A stretch of 64,000 bases of DNA from the NCBI GenBank assembly GCA_024364735.1, contig JAGFNQ010000950.1, positions 111,019 through 175,018 on the forward strand, read 5' to 3'. The position numbers and the translations under genes were made by a program. Source of the stretch: Boesenbergia rotunda (lineage: Eukaryota; Streptophyta; Magnoliopsida; Zingiberales; Zingiberaceae). Each line of letters opens with the position of its first letter. Positions within the stretch are counted from its first letter, which is position 1. Under the pieces are notes generated by a model. It ran no database searches and had not been told where the DNA came from. It saw only the letters and a list, made by a program, of their open reading frames with translations. Shown here one piece after another: positions 42,591 through 56,169 of the stretch.

Positions 42591-44080
42591 CTACGCAGCC
42601 CCTACCTAGGAACTGGAGGAGGCTCGAGGATAGAAGGTTAACACACACAACCTACTCGACATGAAACAAGCATCCTCAGTAATGATAAAACTAGCAGAAT
42701 ATTTGGTTATTGCTCAAAGCGCTTACACAACAGAGACAACAAGTGTTTTCCTTCATCTTTACAGAAAATACATTGACAATGACATCTCAAAGGAATACGA
42801 AGAATAGGGGAGACAATCAGTGGATCTAGTAGAGGAGATCACTCCTTTGCCCGGGTTCTTCCATATCGCTTCAGCATCCCCGCAGGGTCACGCAGCCCGG
42901 AATAAAGGGAAGAGAAGGGGGAGCAGAAGCTACAACTCCTTCTCGGATGACAAACTACTCTAGGACCGACTGATGGTCGATGCCCAAAACTCGGGGAAAC
43001 GGGCGATCAGGCGGGGGAGTGCAACTGGGGAGGGGAAGAAGATGAACCACCAGGAGATGCTCTTGGGTGAAACAAATGATATCATCACTGCCATGCTCCC
43101 TGGCAAAGCTTGTAATATCTTTGCCGGACTCTCCGGTGAACTTGTGGTGCCATCTCCTCCATGCTCTCTCGGGAAAGGTGCGATCTCATCTCTGCCATGC
43201 TCCCTAGTGATGCAAGAAACCCCTGGTAGAAGGGGTGACGATGGAAGATGTACCAGAATGTTGTACCCCTTATAAGGGATTCTGGGAGCACCTGACATAG
43301 CCTGGGCAGATGGGGCTTCGCACCCCTTTGGGCGGTGAACCTCCTCCCTTATCGGGTTCCTCTCCAGGTTGCAATCTCTTTTTCCTTTCTGGTCCATGAG
43401 AATGGGAAGGAAAGATGGATGGGAACGAACACGTTGGTCTTCCACCTTTATAAAGGGGGCTGCCCATCCGCATTCAATGCGGGCACATCGCAGGAGCAAT
43501 AATAGACGCCGATTCTGAAGCATCGCGTCGTTTCCATCACTGTCGATTGGTATGCCTCTGCGGCACCTGAGAATTGATAACCTTTTATGAGTCAATTCAA
43601 TGGATCACCTAGGATCCGGAGACGACGGTTCGGAGGTTGCAAACACTCAAGAGAGAAAGGAGTCAACATGGGCCCCACAGAAGAGTAGTCGCGGGCTTGG
43701 TAGTTGGGCTTGCAGGGCTATCTTGGGAGATCCGTACCCAAGATCAAACCCGAAAAACCCCAGAAGACACATGATATCACAGGAGGTTCTGGGTCCCTAG
43801 AACCAACCCAAGGGATTGCAGGGGAGGAGCAGTGGCTCCCTGACTCCCTTACTCCCGGGGCTGAGAGGGAATGTCTATTTTTCAAAAAGGTTAATCGACA
43901 ATCTGGCTCCTATAGTCAGAAAGAAACACCGATCCTGCTGCACTCTCGGTCCTCCCGACGAAGGCAAACATTATAAGGAGACCAACACAAAAGCATATTG
44001 AGGACAATCGGATAAAGAAATATTTTCATTATACTCAAAAAGGGGTACATCGGGGCCAAGCTCTCAGGTAACAAATAACC
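42591..44080. other. Non-coding internal DNA of the Tat-like element
   Basis: No supported gene. ORFs up to 211 codons on the minus strand (42960-43595) lack any recognisable domain and may be chance. The end near 44000 probably holds the 3' untranslated part of the antisense ORF. Confidence 0.45.
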
Positions 44081-45118
44081 CTACAACTCTTTGTCCTCGG
44101 GCGGGAGCTCTTCCCAAACTCGGTCGATGCTCATGAAGCCCAGGTCGGCATCCGGAGGCAAAAGCCGGGCCTTCTTCAGCTGGTCGATGACCTCGTGAAA
44201 GTCTTGCTTCAAGCGCTTCATTACCTGGACGACAATGATATCGGCAAATTCATCCGACTCCAAGTACTTAGCCTTGAAGTCTGCCTCGACCTCTTTAATA
44301 CGGGAAGCCTCAGCAACCCGAGAGTTGCGCACGTCAGCCTCAGCAGCCTCCTTGGCTCGCTTTAGCTGCTCTATCTCAGCAGCCATTTTGTCTTGGTCTG
44401 CCAGAGCCTCCTTGAGTCTGTCCGAGATGGCCCACACTTCCGACCGTGCCTGAACCAGATCTTCCTCGAGGTCAGACAGGCGATCAGTCGCCATCATGAG
44501 GTTGGACTCCTTCTGGGCGAGCTGGCGCGCTTGGTCTTTGACACGTTCAGCTGATCTCCCGACTGAAACCTCCAGAAGGCGGATATCCCTCGACAACTTC
44601 TCTTTCACTTGGAGCTGATCCCGCTCCTGAGTCACCCGAAGTAGGTCGTTGGTGACAGCCACATCCCTCTCGGACACCAGGCGTTCCCGGTGCCTGGAAC
44701 TCTAGAGAGAGGACTCCATGGTCACCAAGGTGTCCAGCTGATGCTCCACCTTCGCACGGAGAGCTCTGCAGACCTCTGCTTGCATAAGTCCCACTCTGTG
44801 CTCGCGGTCAGCTGCGGCCTCTGCTCTCAGTGCCCAGCGGGTCAAGACCTCAATCTCTGGCTAGGCGTACAAGCCATGGCCGGCTGTCAGGTAGTCTTTA
44901 GCCGCCTATCATTGCACTAAGGAATTATAGAGCATACAAGAAAATAACTTATGTACCTGGAACACGCACCTTCAAAAGGGGCTCACGGAGGGTGGTAAGA
45001 GGCCCCGCAGAGACTTGCACGGCTTGCCCCCTTTAGATCTCGAGGGGTCAACCTGACTCTCTGAAAGCAATAAGCCCCTGCGCGGGAGAAGCAACTGGAT
45101 GGTAGGAGCTCCAGGTGG
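44081..45118 (-). pseudogene. Tat antisense ORF, C-terminal coiled-coil half
   Basis: Minus-strand frame from the nested insertion site. Pro-rich sequence (PPPGAPTIQLLLP) leads through a probable intron (GT near 44984, AG near 44922) to an Ala/Glu/Lys-rich region. 44677-44081 codes for about 200 residues of heptad-like coiled coil (VTQERDQLQVKEKLSRDIRL, LSDLEEDLVQARSEVWAISD) ending LPPEDKEL. A TAG near 44700 interrupts it. Confidence 0.7.
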
Positions 45119-45123
45119 TGGTG

Positions 45124-48100
45124 TGATGGACCCGGGATAGGTGTCACGAAAGTGGGTCTCAAAATTTAGATGTGTGAAAAGCTGAAAACCCTTTTTGCAA
45201 TCAAAGTATGAAAACGTAGTAAAGGGGCCACAGGTCATATTTTTCCTAGGGCTAGTTGATGATGTTTGATTCGAGCTTGAGTTTATGTGTCGTTGATATT
45301 TTGGGTTTCAAGTACAATCTGGGTTTTGGTTTCAATTAGAAATGGAAACGTAATGGAAAACAATCTGGTAAACAATATGATATTAAGTGCAAGTCAAATA
45401 CAGAGTAAATGAATCCAAACAATGTTAAGCAATCTAAAACAAATCACTAAAGTCACTGCCGAAACCTAACTTGACTCTAAATGCAAGCAACAACTTGATA
45501 CCACAATGAGAAAAAACTGATGTGCCAAAAATTGAAATTAAATGCAGGAATTTGTAGCTGATCAATTCAGCTTGGAAAGCTAGGCTTCCAATGAAGTTAT
45601 CTGCAAGGATAAATGAAACAATTTCAAACCCGAGACTGACCAAGGCAGGAACAAACTGATGCCGAAGCTACAACAGAAATTCAACCATATCTCCAATGCA
45701 GAAATTTGACAGCAAACTAAATGCAATATAATTGAACAAACTGCAATTGTAATGTTCAGAAGAAAACCACAATGCAGAATCAATTTAGAAACAAACTAAA
45801 GGCAAGAAGGAATGCAGAACTTCAAGATCTGAATGCAGAAATTCAGACAACTGGATGCAGAGTTGATGCGCAGGTATTTGGATGAAAAATCATACAAGAA
45901 AACTGATTTCAATTGCCATAAAGTTCCAATGCAAAGCTTCACTGATCCAAACTTCAACAGCTACAACTAAAAATTGCAGAAATGAATTGAGTTGCAGAAT
46001 TGAACACTGAATAACAGAATTAGAATTCGATGTAAACAAACTGATACAAACACAGACATAGAAACTAAATCTTGTGAATGAAACCAGCTGCAATATATGA
46101 ACACAGGAGGAGAAGACTGATACGCAGAATTTAAATGCAGAAACGCAGAAGTTCAGAATTGATACAATAGCAGAAACTGTGAGTGGCACGCAAGGAAGAG
46201 TTGATACCATTTCAGAGAGAATCACTGAGGTTTGCCGAACTGACTCAATGGCAGGTATGGGACTCGAATTTCAGAAATGAAATTGCAGTGTTTGCAGAAA
46301 TAAACTGATACGAATCACTGGAAACAAAATGCAGAAATTAAGTTCAACTTCAGAAATCGAATGCTACAACATAATGGATGAAAAGTCCAACAAGCACTGA
46401 AATCCAATACTTGAAACTAGCTTCAGAAGTAATGAATTCAGAATTACAGAATTGAAGCTGACAAACAATTCAAAAACGTTTAAGGCAGAGGTGGTGTGCA
46501 GAAATGGCAGTACAATTCATAGGCAGAACAAACTCAAAGCAAGCCAAATTCGAATGCATAATCAATAAGATTCGGAAAAACTAAAGTTCATTTGATTCAA
46601 ACTTCAGAAACTGTAACCAAAATAAACTGACAGAACTTTAAACTGAAAATTGCTGAAATAGACACTGATACGCAGGAATGCAGATGAAACCAAATGCATA
46701 AATGAATACCGAGGTCTTTGGAGATGCAACAAGCTGCAAGATAGATTCTAGAAAATAAAACCTTAGCTAGCTTGAGACAAATGACAGAACTGATACGCAG
46801 CAGCCCTAGAACTGATACGCAGCAGAAAAATTCAGGAAATCGATACACAAGAAGTAAATTCTGAAATGAACTGAAATTGAGAACAAATTGTTCACTAAAC
46901 AAGTTCACTAACTAACTACTTGCTGAATGAAACCTAATTAAGCAAAAAACAATTTCGAAAGGTAAACTACAGCTGATAAAAATTCAGAAATGAAACACTT
47001 GAAGAATTCGAAAACTACAGCTAATACAATAGAAATTGACCAAGTAAACTAAACCCCAATCACTCCCTTAGCTCAAATCCTCCTTGTTCGTCACACAAGG
47101 GCAAGCCTCGAACCCGTAAGCTCATCAATTCACTGGGGAACTGAATCTGCAGTCGAGTCGAGCTCAAACTCTGTTCAAGATGGAAAACCCAATCGATTTC
47201 TTCAATTCAGCCTTGTCTGATTGAACTGAAGGTGCGGGAATGATCTAAGCAATCTAGGGACCCCTCCAGATAGCTCGGATTGGTGTAGGACTGGACAAAA
47301 CTGAAATCGAAGCAATCAAATGCAGAGTTGAGGAAACCCTCACTCAGCTCTGTTCTTGCCCAATTCCGAGCTGAAACCTCCACGGATTGCTCTCCCTAGT
47401 GACCTCGAACTTGATCTAAATGAAGAGTTGAGGTGGTCGCGCCCCTTGGATTGAAGAACTTAGCTGAAAAAATGAAGAACACGTGAAGAAGGAAGAAATA
47501 GTGCGGCGGAGGCGCGACGAGGAAGAAACTGGGCAGAATTTTGATTAAGTACTTGACAACGGACGACTCAGATTGATTTGAGGAAATCCAACGGCTGATC
47601 TTCATCCGATCTGAACCAAACTTTGATGATGTTGATCAAGGGTCAGGATCTGCCTCGTGGTAGCTCGGATCCTCCAGATTTGCTACGAATGACCCAGAAC
47701 AACCTAGTCTTTGAATGGACGATCTAGAACCCTCTGAGCTTGATCCAACGGTTGAATGAGCTCTGATTGGGATGAAACATTCAGATCTTGATCAGAGTGC
47801 TTGATCAACCCTAACCCTAGCTTGGATTGCTTCAGATGGTCCCAGATGGCTCAGATCTAGCCGCTTTTGAATCGGACGACCCAGATTAATCCAAAGCTTG
47901 ATAACTCGATCCGGGTCCACTTTCGACTCAAGGTTGACCCAGTATGCCCTAGGTCCATGATCTTTTCAAGCCTGCAAAAATAGATTAAAAATTCAGTGGT
48001 CAAATAATCCAAATATGTACAAATTTACTATTAAGTCCAAAATAGCAATAATTTCTAGAACCTAGGGTAAATTCACAATTAAGCAAGAAAAATATGTGTC

Positions 48101-48148
48101 AAACTTAGATTTTACCAACTAAAATAATCAATAAAATGGTACTTATCA
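45124..48148 (-). mobile_element. 3' LTR of the Athila-like element
   Basis: The ends are TGATGGACCCGGG (plus, 45124) and TACTTATCA (48148). Complement of 48149-48163 gives a PPT with AAGTGTGGGGGAGT. ORFs within it are chance. Confidence 0.93.
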
Positions 48149-50545
48149 ACTCCCCCACACTTAAGCTTGAGCGTCTCGCGAAACCACTAAGTATGTATCC
48201 CTTATATTTTCTTAAGCATAATTAGAAGCAAATGAAAAGAAATTACCTAAGGTTGTCAATTCTCAAAAATCTAAGCTCTATGGACTAGTATCTTGTCCTT
48301 AAATCAACAACTTAGCCTTTTCATCTTTCATGAGTCATTGAGATGAATTTAACTCACTAGCCTTTCAAGGAAAATTTTGGGTGGCTCTCTTCTTAAGTTC
48401 TAAGTTGATGATGGAAGTGGAGCTCACTCAAACCCACATGCTTTTTGCACTACCATAGGCTTACTTGTTATCTAATCTCCATCATCATTCATGATTAGGA
48501 TCAACATCTACAAAAACAAATGAAAACATGAAAAATGGTAAGAAATGGAGTAAAAACCAAGAAAATGAAAAAAATGATAAAGTGGGAGATTTGGTTGCTT
48601 AAAAATGTTTCCAATGTGCTTTGCCCCATCTTTACAGTCCTCTAGTGATATCAAAATATGGTGGAGTAAGAATTTGAATAATGCCTTTGATTTGGATGAA
48701 GAAAACCCATTTGTTCAAATATGCCAATTTGTGCTATTGCGTGCCAACTTTGCTTGCTTCTCTTTTCTCATTCTTCTTTTTCTTCTTTCTTTCTTTCTTT
48801 CTTGTAAAGTCAGAAATGAAATGGAATAAAGCTTTAATTTGGATGAGAAAAACTTCACTTGATTTCATGGTGCCACTTCAATTGCGTGTCATTTGACTCT
48901 TTGTTCTTCTTTTTTTTCTATTTTTTTTCTGTTCACTACTGATTCCATGATTTTGTTGCAACTTCTCCTTGTTCACTCTTCCATGCAATCTCATTTGGAC
49001 ACTTCGGACCAGTTAGTATCAGAGTTTGACACATCAAATGCAATTAGTAAATCACTCTTGATACACATTCTCTTCAAATTTGCACACTTCCATCACTTCT
49101 TTTTTTTTCTGTTTCAATGTTTCTGCCCCACGTCAGATTCCTTGTAAATCACTCTTAACATCCATAGAAGCTTGCATCGAATGGAGAGTGAAGAATAAAA
49201 TGCTCACTTGGTATTTTGGCACTGCACTACAATTCCTTCAATAGCACTTCACTGCTGATTTCCTTCAGCAGTTCAAATTCTGCTCCCAAACAGTTTAGTC
49301 CAATTAAGATCACTCTGCAAATTCTGTGTCAATTCAGCACTGCATTACTAATTTCCAAACCCAAATTCAGTTTGAGATTGATACCAACTGTGTCGAAACT
49401 GCTTCATGGAGACACATCCTTAGTTCTAGCACTCTCACTGATTTTTTTCTGTTAATGTGCTTGATACTCACTGTTGTCTTCAATTGCTAGCAAACCTTGC
49501 ACAGCTGCATTTCAGATTTCTCACAATGGTTCTGATTTTACAGCCAAGTGAAGCTACAATTCAACTCTCTTTCACTTTGGCACACTTTGCTTTTGCGTGC
49601 CCTATTTGTCTTCATTGTAGAATTTTTTTTTCCTTCATGCAGAATTTCCTTCATTAATGCTTCACTTGATTTTGGCACTGCATCACTGATTTCCAAAATC
49701 AAAATTGCAGTTTGAAATAGATACTAAACTGTGCCCATTGCAATCAAGTGATACCGAAACAAAATTTTTTTTCTTCTTTGAATTCTTTGCTTTTGGATTC
49801 AATCTCTTGACCACTTCTTTTCCACTTTTGTCTCATAATTTTCTTTTAAAATGGCATAGATTTTGTCTTTGGTCCATTGCTTGCCACTTGAATCTTCAAA
49901 GTATTCAACTCACTTGGCACCTTTTTGAGTCAACCTCACAAATGAACCTAAAAATTTTTTTTTTCTTGACATGAAATGCCTCTTTGATACCAATCTTTCC
50001 AAAACACTAGTCACTCCCCCATACTTAAATCTTTGTCTGTCTCGGGCAAAGAAGCATTAAGAAACATCCCAAACAAACAAATCCATGGAAAAGTAAGGGT
50101 AAGAGTAGGAAATAATAAAGAAAAATGGAATGAACATGATAATTGCCAAAAATTGGTATGGAGAGGGAAACAAATTAATTAGCCTCTATAGATGTGATCC
50201 AATCATTAAAATATGGTTTGAAAGAACCTAAGCAAGTTCTAGAGTACAATAACATATGTGTATCACAAAAATAAGGCTAAGTCTCACTAGGTGCAAATGA
50301 TTCATCTCAAATCATCAATTAAGAATCTAAAGCTAAATAGTATTCAAGCATCCAAGAATTCATCCATGAGTTCAAACCTTAAGTTTTAACAACCAGATTT
50401 AATTTATTTTCAAGAGATTCTAAAATGACATGAAGATAACCTAGAGGGATACATTTATTCCTAATCATGCAAGAAACAAATTTCCAAGGAAACTAAAATG
50501 GTATCTACAATGACTCCTAGTCATTCTACTCTACTTACGCATTTA
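48149..50545 (-). other. 3' non-coding region of the Athila-like element
   Basis: A/T-rich DNA of about 2.4 kb with many T-runs on the plus strand. A second PPT-like word (complement of 50008-50022, AAGTATGGGGGAGTG) lies about 1.85 kb from the true PPT. No ORF is supported. Confidence 0.75.
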
Positions 50546-52600
50546 TTAGCAAGGACTCAATTTAAAAGTTAAAAATGCAATGAAGGAAAATGCAAGAAAG
50601 AACAAACTCCCCTTTGTTTCTGGTGGACGGAGTCTATTAAGAAGTAACCTCCATCGTGGTAGTGGAGGAACATGGGTGGTTGAGAGATCGTCCTTCATTT
50701 GATCTATGTCACGGTGCATGTCTCCCCCACACTTGGACTTTACAAAAAATTGTTCGGGTGGCCGAAGGCGATTTAAGTACAAGATCCATGCAAGAGGTGG
50801 AGTGCTTTGAATTAAAGTAAAATAATCTCCTCCATTTTTATGCCTTTTAAAAGTTCTTCCAGGAGGTTGGAGTCTGTTCAGTTGGAGCACCCACTCCAAA
50901 AGTCTTCTAAACCTTGCAAAACAATGTAATACCTCTCTCAAGCGTGCAGGGTACGAAGGAAATAAAATAATATCAGTCTCTGCATGAAATGTATCCAAAA
51001 CTGCATCATATCCAATGAAATCAATTCTTGGTGCCTCAATAAATTTTTCACAATTATTTCCTACGAAATTTGCATCCAGAAACTCATCACAAATAATGAA
51101 ATCAATTTTTAGCACTTCAATAGAAATTTCACAATTATTTTCCACCAAGGATGTATCAAGCAATGTATTACAACCAATGAAATCAATTTTAGGTGCCTCA
51201 ATGAATTTTTCACAATTATTTTCAGCATAAGATATATCAAAAGACTCATCACAACAATCAACATCAATTCTAGGCACTTTTAAATTTTTTTTACTATCAG
51301 CATTTTCATGATATGTATCCCAACATGCTTCACTTTCAACAAATTCCACATTAGGTACCTCTAGGGATTTTTCACAATCAAATTCTACAAAACATGCATC
51401 CCTAAGTGTATCACAACCACTAAACTCTGTTTGAGGAACCTTTATGCAATTTTCAGAAAAAATAGGAAGAAGACTTACCTGATCATGCTGAAAAATACCT
51501 GGAGGTTCTACAAGAATAGATGTAACTATGACCTCCTCCTGGTAATGTGCAATCTCCTCTTCAGGTTCAGGTTCTGGTGGACAATCAACTAAAATAGGTG
51601 ATCCTAATTGGGTTCTTGCTTCCACCATGCAAGTCCCTACACTTTCTGGTTCATCTGCTGAATCTTCTAATGTATCCATCACTGCTGGTGGTCCCTGGGG
51701 CTTAGTGCAATCCCCTACACCTGTAGAATCATCTCCTATGCATGCTCCTTCTGTAATATCTGCAACAACAATATCAGAAAAATTAGAACCATCAATAATA
51801 CTATCATCACAAAATAAAAGATGAGAAGGGTCCTGTAGTGCTTCAAAATCTTCTTCTTGAGCTGAAAAGTTTGGAAATGAATTTTGATCAAGATCTTCAG
51901 GAGGAATGCATGCTGTAGGTGCCCTATTTCTGATGTTTTCTTCTTCTTCTTCCACCAAATTTGCAAGATCACTTGAAGAAGGACTTGGTCATGCACTAGG
52001 GTCACCTTGAACTGATAAAAAATCAACTCCGAGGCTGTTTTGAATGGGAAAATGGGATGCTGGAAATTTTTCAGGAAATTCGGCATCTGGAGTGTTTAAA
52101 CTTGACACAACCTCTTCATTTCCCAAAGTTAAATCACCATCATACCCCTCAGAATTAAGAGCAGCTTGAGAAGATAATTGTTCTGATCTTTGGGCTTTTA
52201 TCTGATTCAATTGATCTTGCATGTTTTGAAGCCTTTGTTGCTCTTGATTCATATGATCAATTGTTGCTTGTTGACTTTGTATGATTTGTTGCATGATCTC
52301 CTTAACTCTTTGTTCAAAATCTCCTTGATTAGGCTGTGAATTCTGAAATTCTAGCTGTTGGGGCTGCTCAAATGGTTGAATGGGCTGATTAACTGCTGAA
52401 AATTGGGCTGGAATGATGGTTGAATTTGTTGAGAATTGTAGCCCTGGAAATCCTGAGTTTGAGGTTGACATTGTTGATGGAAAGGCTGAAATGGTTGAGA
52501 CTGAAAATTCTGGTTTTGAAATTGAAAATTTTGATCGTATGACTGTAAATGTTGAATAGGTTGTTGAAAATTCTGTATGGGTTGAAATTCTTGCTGCCAT
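50546..52600 (-). pseudogene. Novel repeat ORF of the non-autonomous Athila-like element
   Basis: One frame from about 52600 to 50546 with a single TGA near 51990. The first part is Gln-rich with a helical stretch (VKEIMQQIIQSQQATIDHMN), like the Athila gag tail. After the stop (51958-50546, 470 codons), an acidic region includes GVGDCTKPQGP, a motif found twice in the gag-pol linker of the autonomous relative at 63440-63520. Residues 167-327 are six tandem 27-residue repeats (type NNCEKFIEAPKIDFIGCNTL). Residues 351-450 are three copies of a LNRLRPPE...GGD module, then a hydrophobic end. No enzyme motif is present. I do not recognise the product. Confidence 0.7.
50978..51460 (-). repeat. 81-bp in-frame tandem repeat (six 27-aa units)
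   Basis: The units share NNCEKxIEAPKIDFIGC and a following LDTxxxE. The frame is kept in all six copies despite divergence of up to half the residues. Confidence 0.9.
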
Positions 52601-53187
52601 GGCTGAGGTTGAGGCTGAAATTGATTATTTCCATGCTAAAAACTTAAATAAGGCTGCTGGAAATTTAGGTTAAGATGCTGAAATCCTTGGTTTGGTTGAA
52701 CTTGATGGAAGGGTGGTTGCTGAAAATTCAGATTATCTAAACACCCTTGCTGAATTCCTTGAAAAAGTGATTGATCTTGTTGATAAGGTGGCTAAAATTG
52801 GGGCTGGAATTGCTGAATTGGTTGCTCAAAAACTGAAAATTGTGGCTGCCCATTCTGAATTTGTTGGAAAATTGGTTGATTTGGCTGAAATTTTGGAAAG
52901 GCTGACTTGACTGACAATTAGGCTGAAAAAACTGATTTGCTTGCTGGAAATTCGAATAGGGCTGCTGAAATTGTTGATTTGGTGGCTGATTGAAAGGTTG
53001 GTTCTGCTGAAATTGTGGACACGGCTGCTGGTAAGTAGATGAGAACATTTTGAATTGGCAGTCCTATCACAAAACAAACAAGAAAAATAACAGTACCCGT
53101 ATACAAAAGATAAAGCAAAAGAAAATAGAATCAAATGATATGCCCATAAGCACACAAGCAAAAATCAAACAAATCAACTAGTTGCTT
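52601..53187 (-). pseudogene. Gln/Phe-rich Gag tail remnant and leader
   Basis: From 53048, MFSSTYQQPCPQFQQNQPFN and similar low-complexity sequence match the QPNFQQP-type C-terminus of the intact Athila gag at 61500-61700. The capsid domain is missing between leader and tail. Frames shift near 52740 and 52620. Confidence 0.75.
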
Positions 53188-53204
53188 CCCCGGCAACGGC
53201 GCCA
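53188..53204 (-). promoter_or_regulatory. Primer-binding site, tRNA-Asp type
   Basis: The complement reads TGGCGCCGTTGCCGGGG, the reverse of the plant tRNA-Asp(GUC) 3' end with CCA. It lies 7 bases from the LTR. Confidence 0.9.
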
Positions 53205-53211
53205 AAAATTT

Positions 53212-56164
53212 TGATGGACCCGGGATAGGTGTCACGAAAGTGGGTCTCAAAATTTAGATGTGTGAAAAGCTGGAAACCCTTTTTGCAATCAAAGTATGAA
53301 AACGTAGTAAAGGGGCCACAGGTCGTATTTTTCCTAGGGCTAGTTGATGATGTTTGATTCGAGCTTGAGTTTATGTGTCGTTGATATTTTGGATTTCAAG
53401 TACAATCTGGGTTTTGGTTTCAATTAGAAATGGAAACGTAATGGAAAACAATCTGGTAAACAATCTGATATTAAGTGCAAGTCAAATACAGAGTAAATGA
53501 ATCCAAACAATGTTAAGCAATCTTAAACAAATCACTAAAGTCACTGCCGAAACCTAACTTGACTCTAAATGCAAGCAACAACTTGATACCACAATGAGAA
53601 AAAACTGATGTGCCAAAAATTGAAATTAAATGCAGGAATTTGTAGCTGATCAATTCAGCTTGGAAAGCTAGGCTTCCAATGAAGTTATCTGCAAGGATAA
53701 ATGAAACAATTTCAAACCCAAGACTGACCAAGGCAGGAACAAATTGATGCCGAAGCTAATGCAGAAATTCAACCATATCTCCAATGCAGAAATTTGACAG
53801 CAAACTAAATGCAATATAATTGAACAAACTGCAATTGTAATGTTCAGAAGAAAACCACAATGCAGAATCAATTTAGAAACAAACTAAAGGCAAGAAGGAA
53901 TGCAGAACTTCATGATCTGAATGCAGAAATTCAGACAACTGGATGCAGAGTTGATGCGCAGGTATTTGGATGCAAAAATCATACAAGAAAACTGATTTCA
54001 ATTGCCATAAAGTTCCAATGCAAAGCTTCACTGATCCGAACTTCAACAGCTACAACTAAAAATTGCAGAAATGAATTGAGTTGTAGAATTGAACACTGAA
54101 TAACAGAATTAGAATTCGATGTAAACAAACTGATACAAACGCAGACATAGATACTAAATCTTGTGAATGAAACCAGCTGCAATATATGAACACAGGAGGA
54201 GAACTAACAACTACTTGAGACAAAGTTCAGATGCTAAAATGAGAAGACTGATACACAGAATTTAAGTGCAGAAACGCAGAAGTTCAGAATTGATACAATA
54301 GCAGAAACTGTGAGTGGCATGCAAGGAAGAGTTGATACCATTTCAGAGAGAATCACTGAGGTTTGCCGAACAGACTCAATGGCAGGTATGAGACTCGAAT
54401 TTCAGAAATGAAATTGCAGTGTTTATAGAAATAAATTGATACGAATCACTGGAAACAAAATGCAAAAATTAAGTTCAACTTCAGAAATCGAATGCTGTAA
54501 TATAATGGATGAAAAGTCCAACACAGAACAATTCATAGGCAGAACAAACTCAAAGTAAGCCAAATTCGAATGCATAATCAATAAGATTCAGAAAAACTAA
54601 AGTTCATTTGATTCAAACTTCAGAAATTGTAACCAAAACAAACTGACAGAACTTTAAACTGAAAATTGCTGAAATAGACACTGATACGCAGGAATGCAGA
54701 TGAAACCAAAAGCATAAATGAATACCGAGGTCTTTGGAGATGCAACAAGCTGCAAGATAGATTCCAGAAAATAAAACCTTAGCTAGCTTGATACAAATGA
54801 CAGAACTGATATGCAGCAGCCCTAGAACTGATACGCAGCAGAAAAATTCAGGAAATCGATACACAAGAAGTAAATTCTGAAATGAACTGAAATTGAGAAC
54901 AAATTGTTCACTAAACAAGTTCACTAACTAACTACTTGCCGAATGAAACCTAATTAAGCAGAAAACAATTTCGAAAGGTAAACTACAGCTGATAAAAATT
55001 TAGAAATGAAAAACTTGCAGAATTCGAAAACTACAGCTAATACAATAGAAATTGACCAAGTAAACTAAACCCCAATCACTCCCTTAGCTCAAATCCTCCT
55101 TGTTCGTCACACAAGGGCAAGTCTCGAACCCGTAAGCTCAACAATTCACTGGGGAACTGAATCTGCAGTCGAGTCGAGCTCAAACTCTGTTCAAGATGGA
55201 AAACCCAATCGATTTCTTCAATTCAGCCTTGTCTGATTGAACTGAAGGTGTGGGAATGATCCAAGCAATCTAGGGAACCCCTCCAGATAGCTCGGATTGG
55301 TGTAGGACTGGACAAAACTGAAATCGAAGCAATCAAATGTAGAGCTGAGGAAACCCTCACTCAGCTCTGTTCTTGCCCAATTCCGACTGAAACCTCCACG
55401 GATTTCTCTCCCCAGTGACCTCGAACTTGATCTAAATGAAGAGTTGAGATGGTCGCGCCCCTTGGATTGAAGAACTTAGCTGAAAAAATGAAGAACACGC
55501 GAAGAAGGAAGAAACAGTGCGGCGGAGACGCGATGAGGAAGAAACTGTGCAGAATTTTGATTAAGTACTTGACAACGGACGACTCAGATTGATTTGAGGA
55601 AATCCAACGGCTGATCTTCATCCGATCTGAACCAAACTTTGATGATATTGATCAAGGGTCAGGATCTGCCTTGTGGTAGCTCGGATCCTCCAGATTTGCA
55701 ACGGATGGCCCAGATCAACCTAGTCATTGAATGGACGATCTAGAACCCTCTGAGCTTGATCCAACGGTTGAATGAGCTCTGATTGGGATGAAACCTTCAG
55801 ATCTTGATCAGAGTGCTTGATCAACCCTAACCCTAGCTTGGATTGCTTCAGATGGTCCCAGATGGCTCAGATCTAGCCGCTTTTGAATCGGACGGCCCAG
55901 ATTAATCCAAAGCTTGATAACTCGATCCGGGTTCACTTCCGACTCAAGTTTGACCCAGTATGCCCTAGGTCCATGATCTTTTCAAGCCTGCAAAAATAGA
56001 TCAAAACTTCAGTTGCCAAATAATCCAAATATGTATAAATTTGCAATTAAGTCCAAAATAGCAATAATTTCTAGAACCTAGGGTAAATTCACAATTAAGC
56101 AAGAAAAATATGGGTCAAACTTGGATTTTAGCAACCAAAATAATCAATAAAATGGTACTTATCA
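53212..56164 (-). mobile_element. 5' LTR of the Athila-like element
   Basis: Partner of 45124-48148; 2953 bases. Same ends. It faces the 5' LTR at 57868-60208 head to head. Confidence 0.93.
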
Positions 56165-56169
56165 TGGTG

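Larger units (their letters stand above)
45119..56169 (-). mobile_element. Non-autonomous Athila-like element with TSD TGGTG
   Basis: The element is 45124-56164, flanked by TGGTG (45119-45123, 56165-56169). LTRs: 45124-48148 (3025 bases, 3' in element sense) and 53212-56164 (2953 bases, 5'). They differ by several indels (about 115 extra bases near 46390 in one, about 45 near 54205 in the other), so it is old. The PBS (53188-53204) matches tRNA-Asp. Internally it has gag tail sequence and a novel repeat ORF but no capsid, RT, RNase H or integrase. It splits the Tat antisense ORF. Confidence 0.93.

Noticed and set aside
42960..43595. 211-codon minus-strand ORF
   Set aside because: No recognisable domain, overlapping ORFs in other frames, and a position in Tat non-coding DNA. 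It may be chance.
45434..46908. Minus-strand ORFs of 70-110 codons, repeated at 53513-54924
   Set aside because: They are paired only because they lie in the two LTRs. They lack domains and are broken by indels between the copies.
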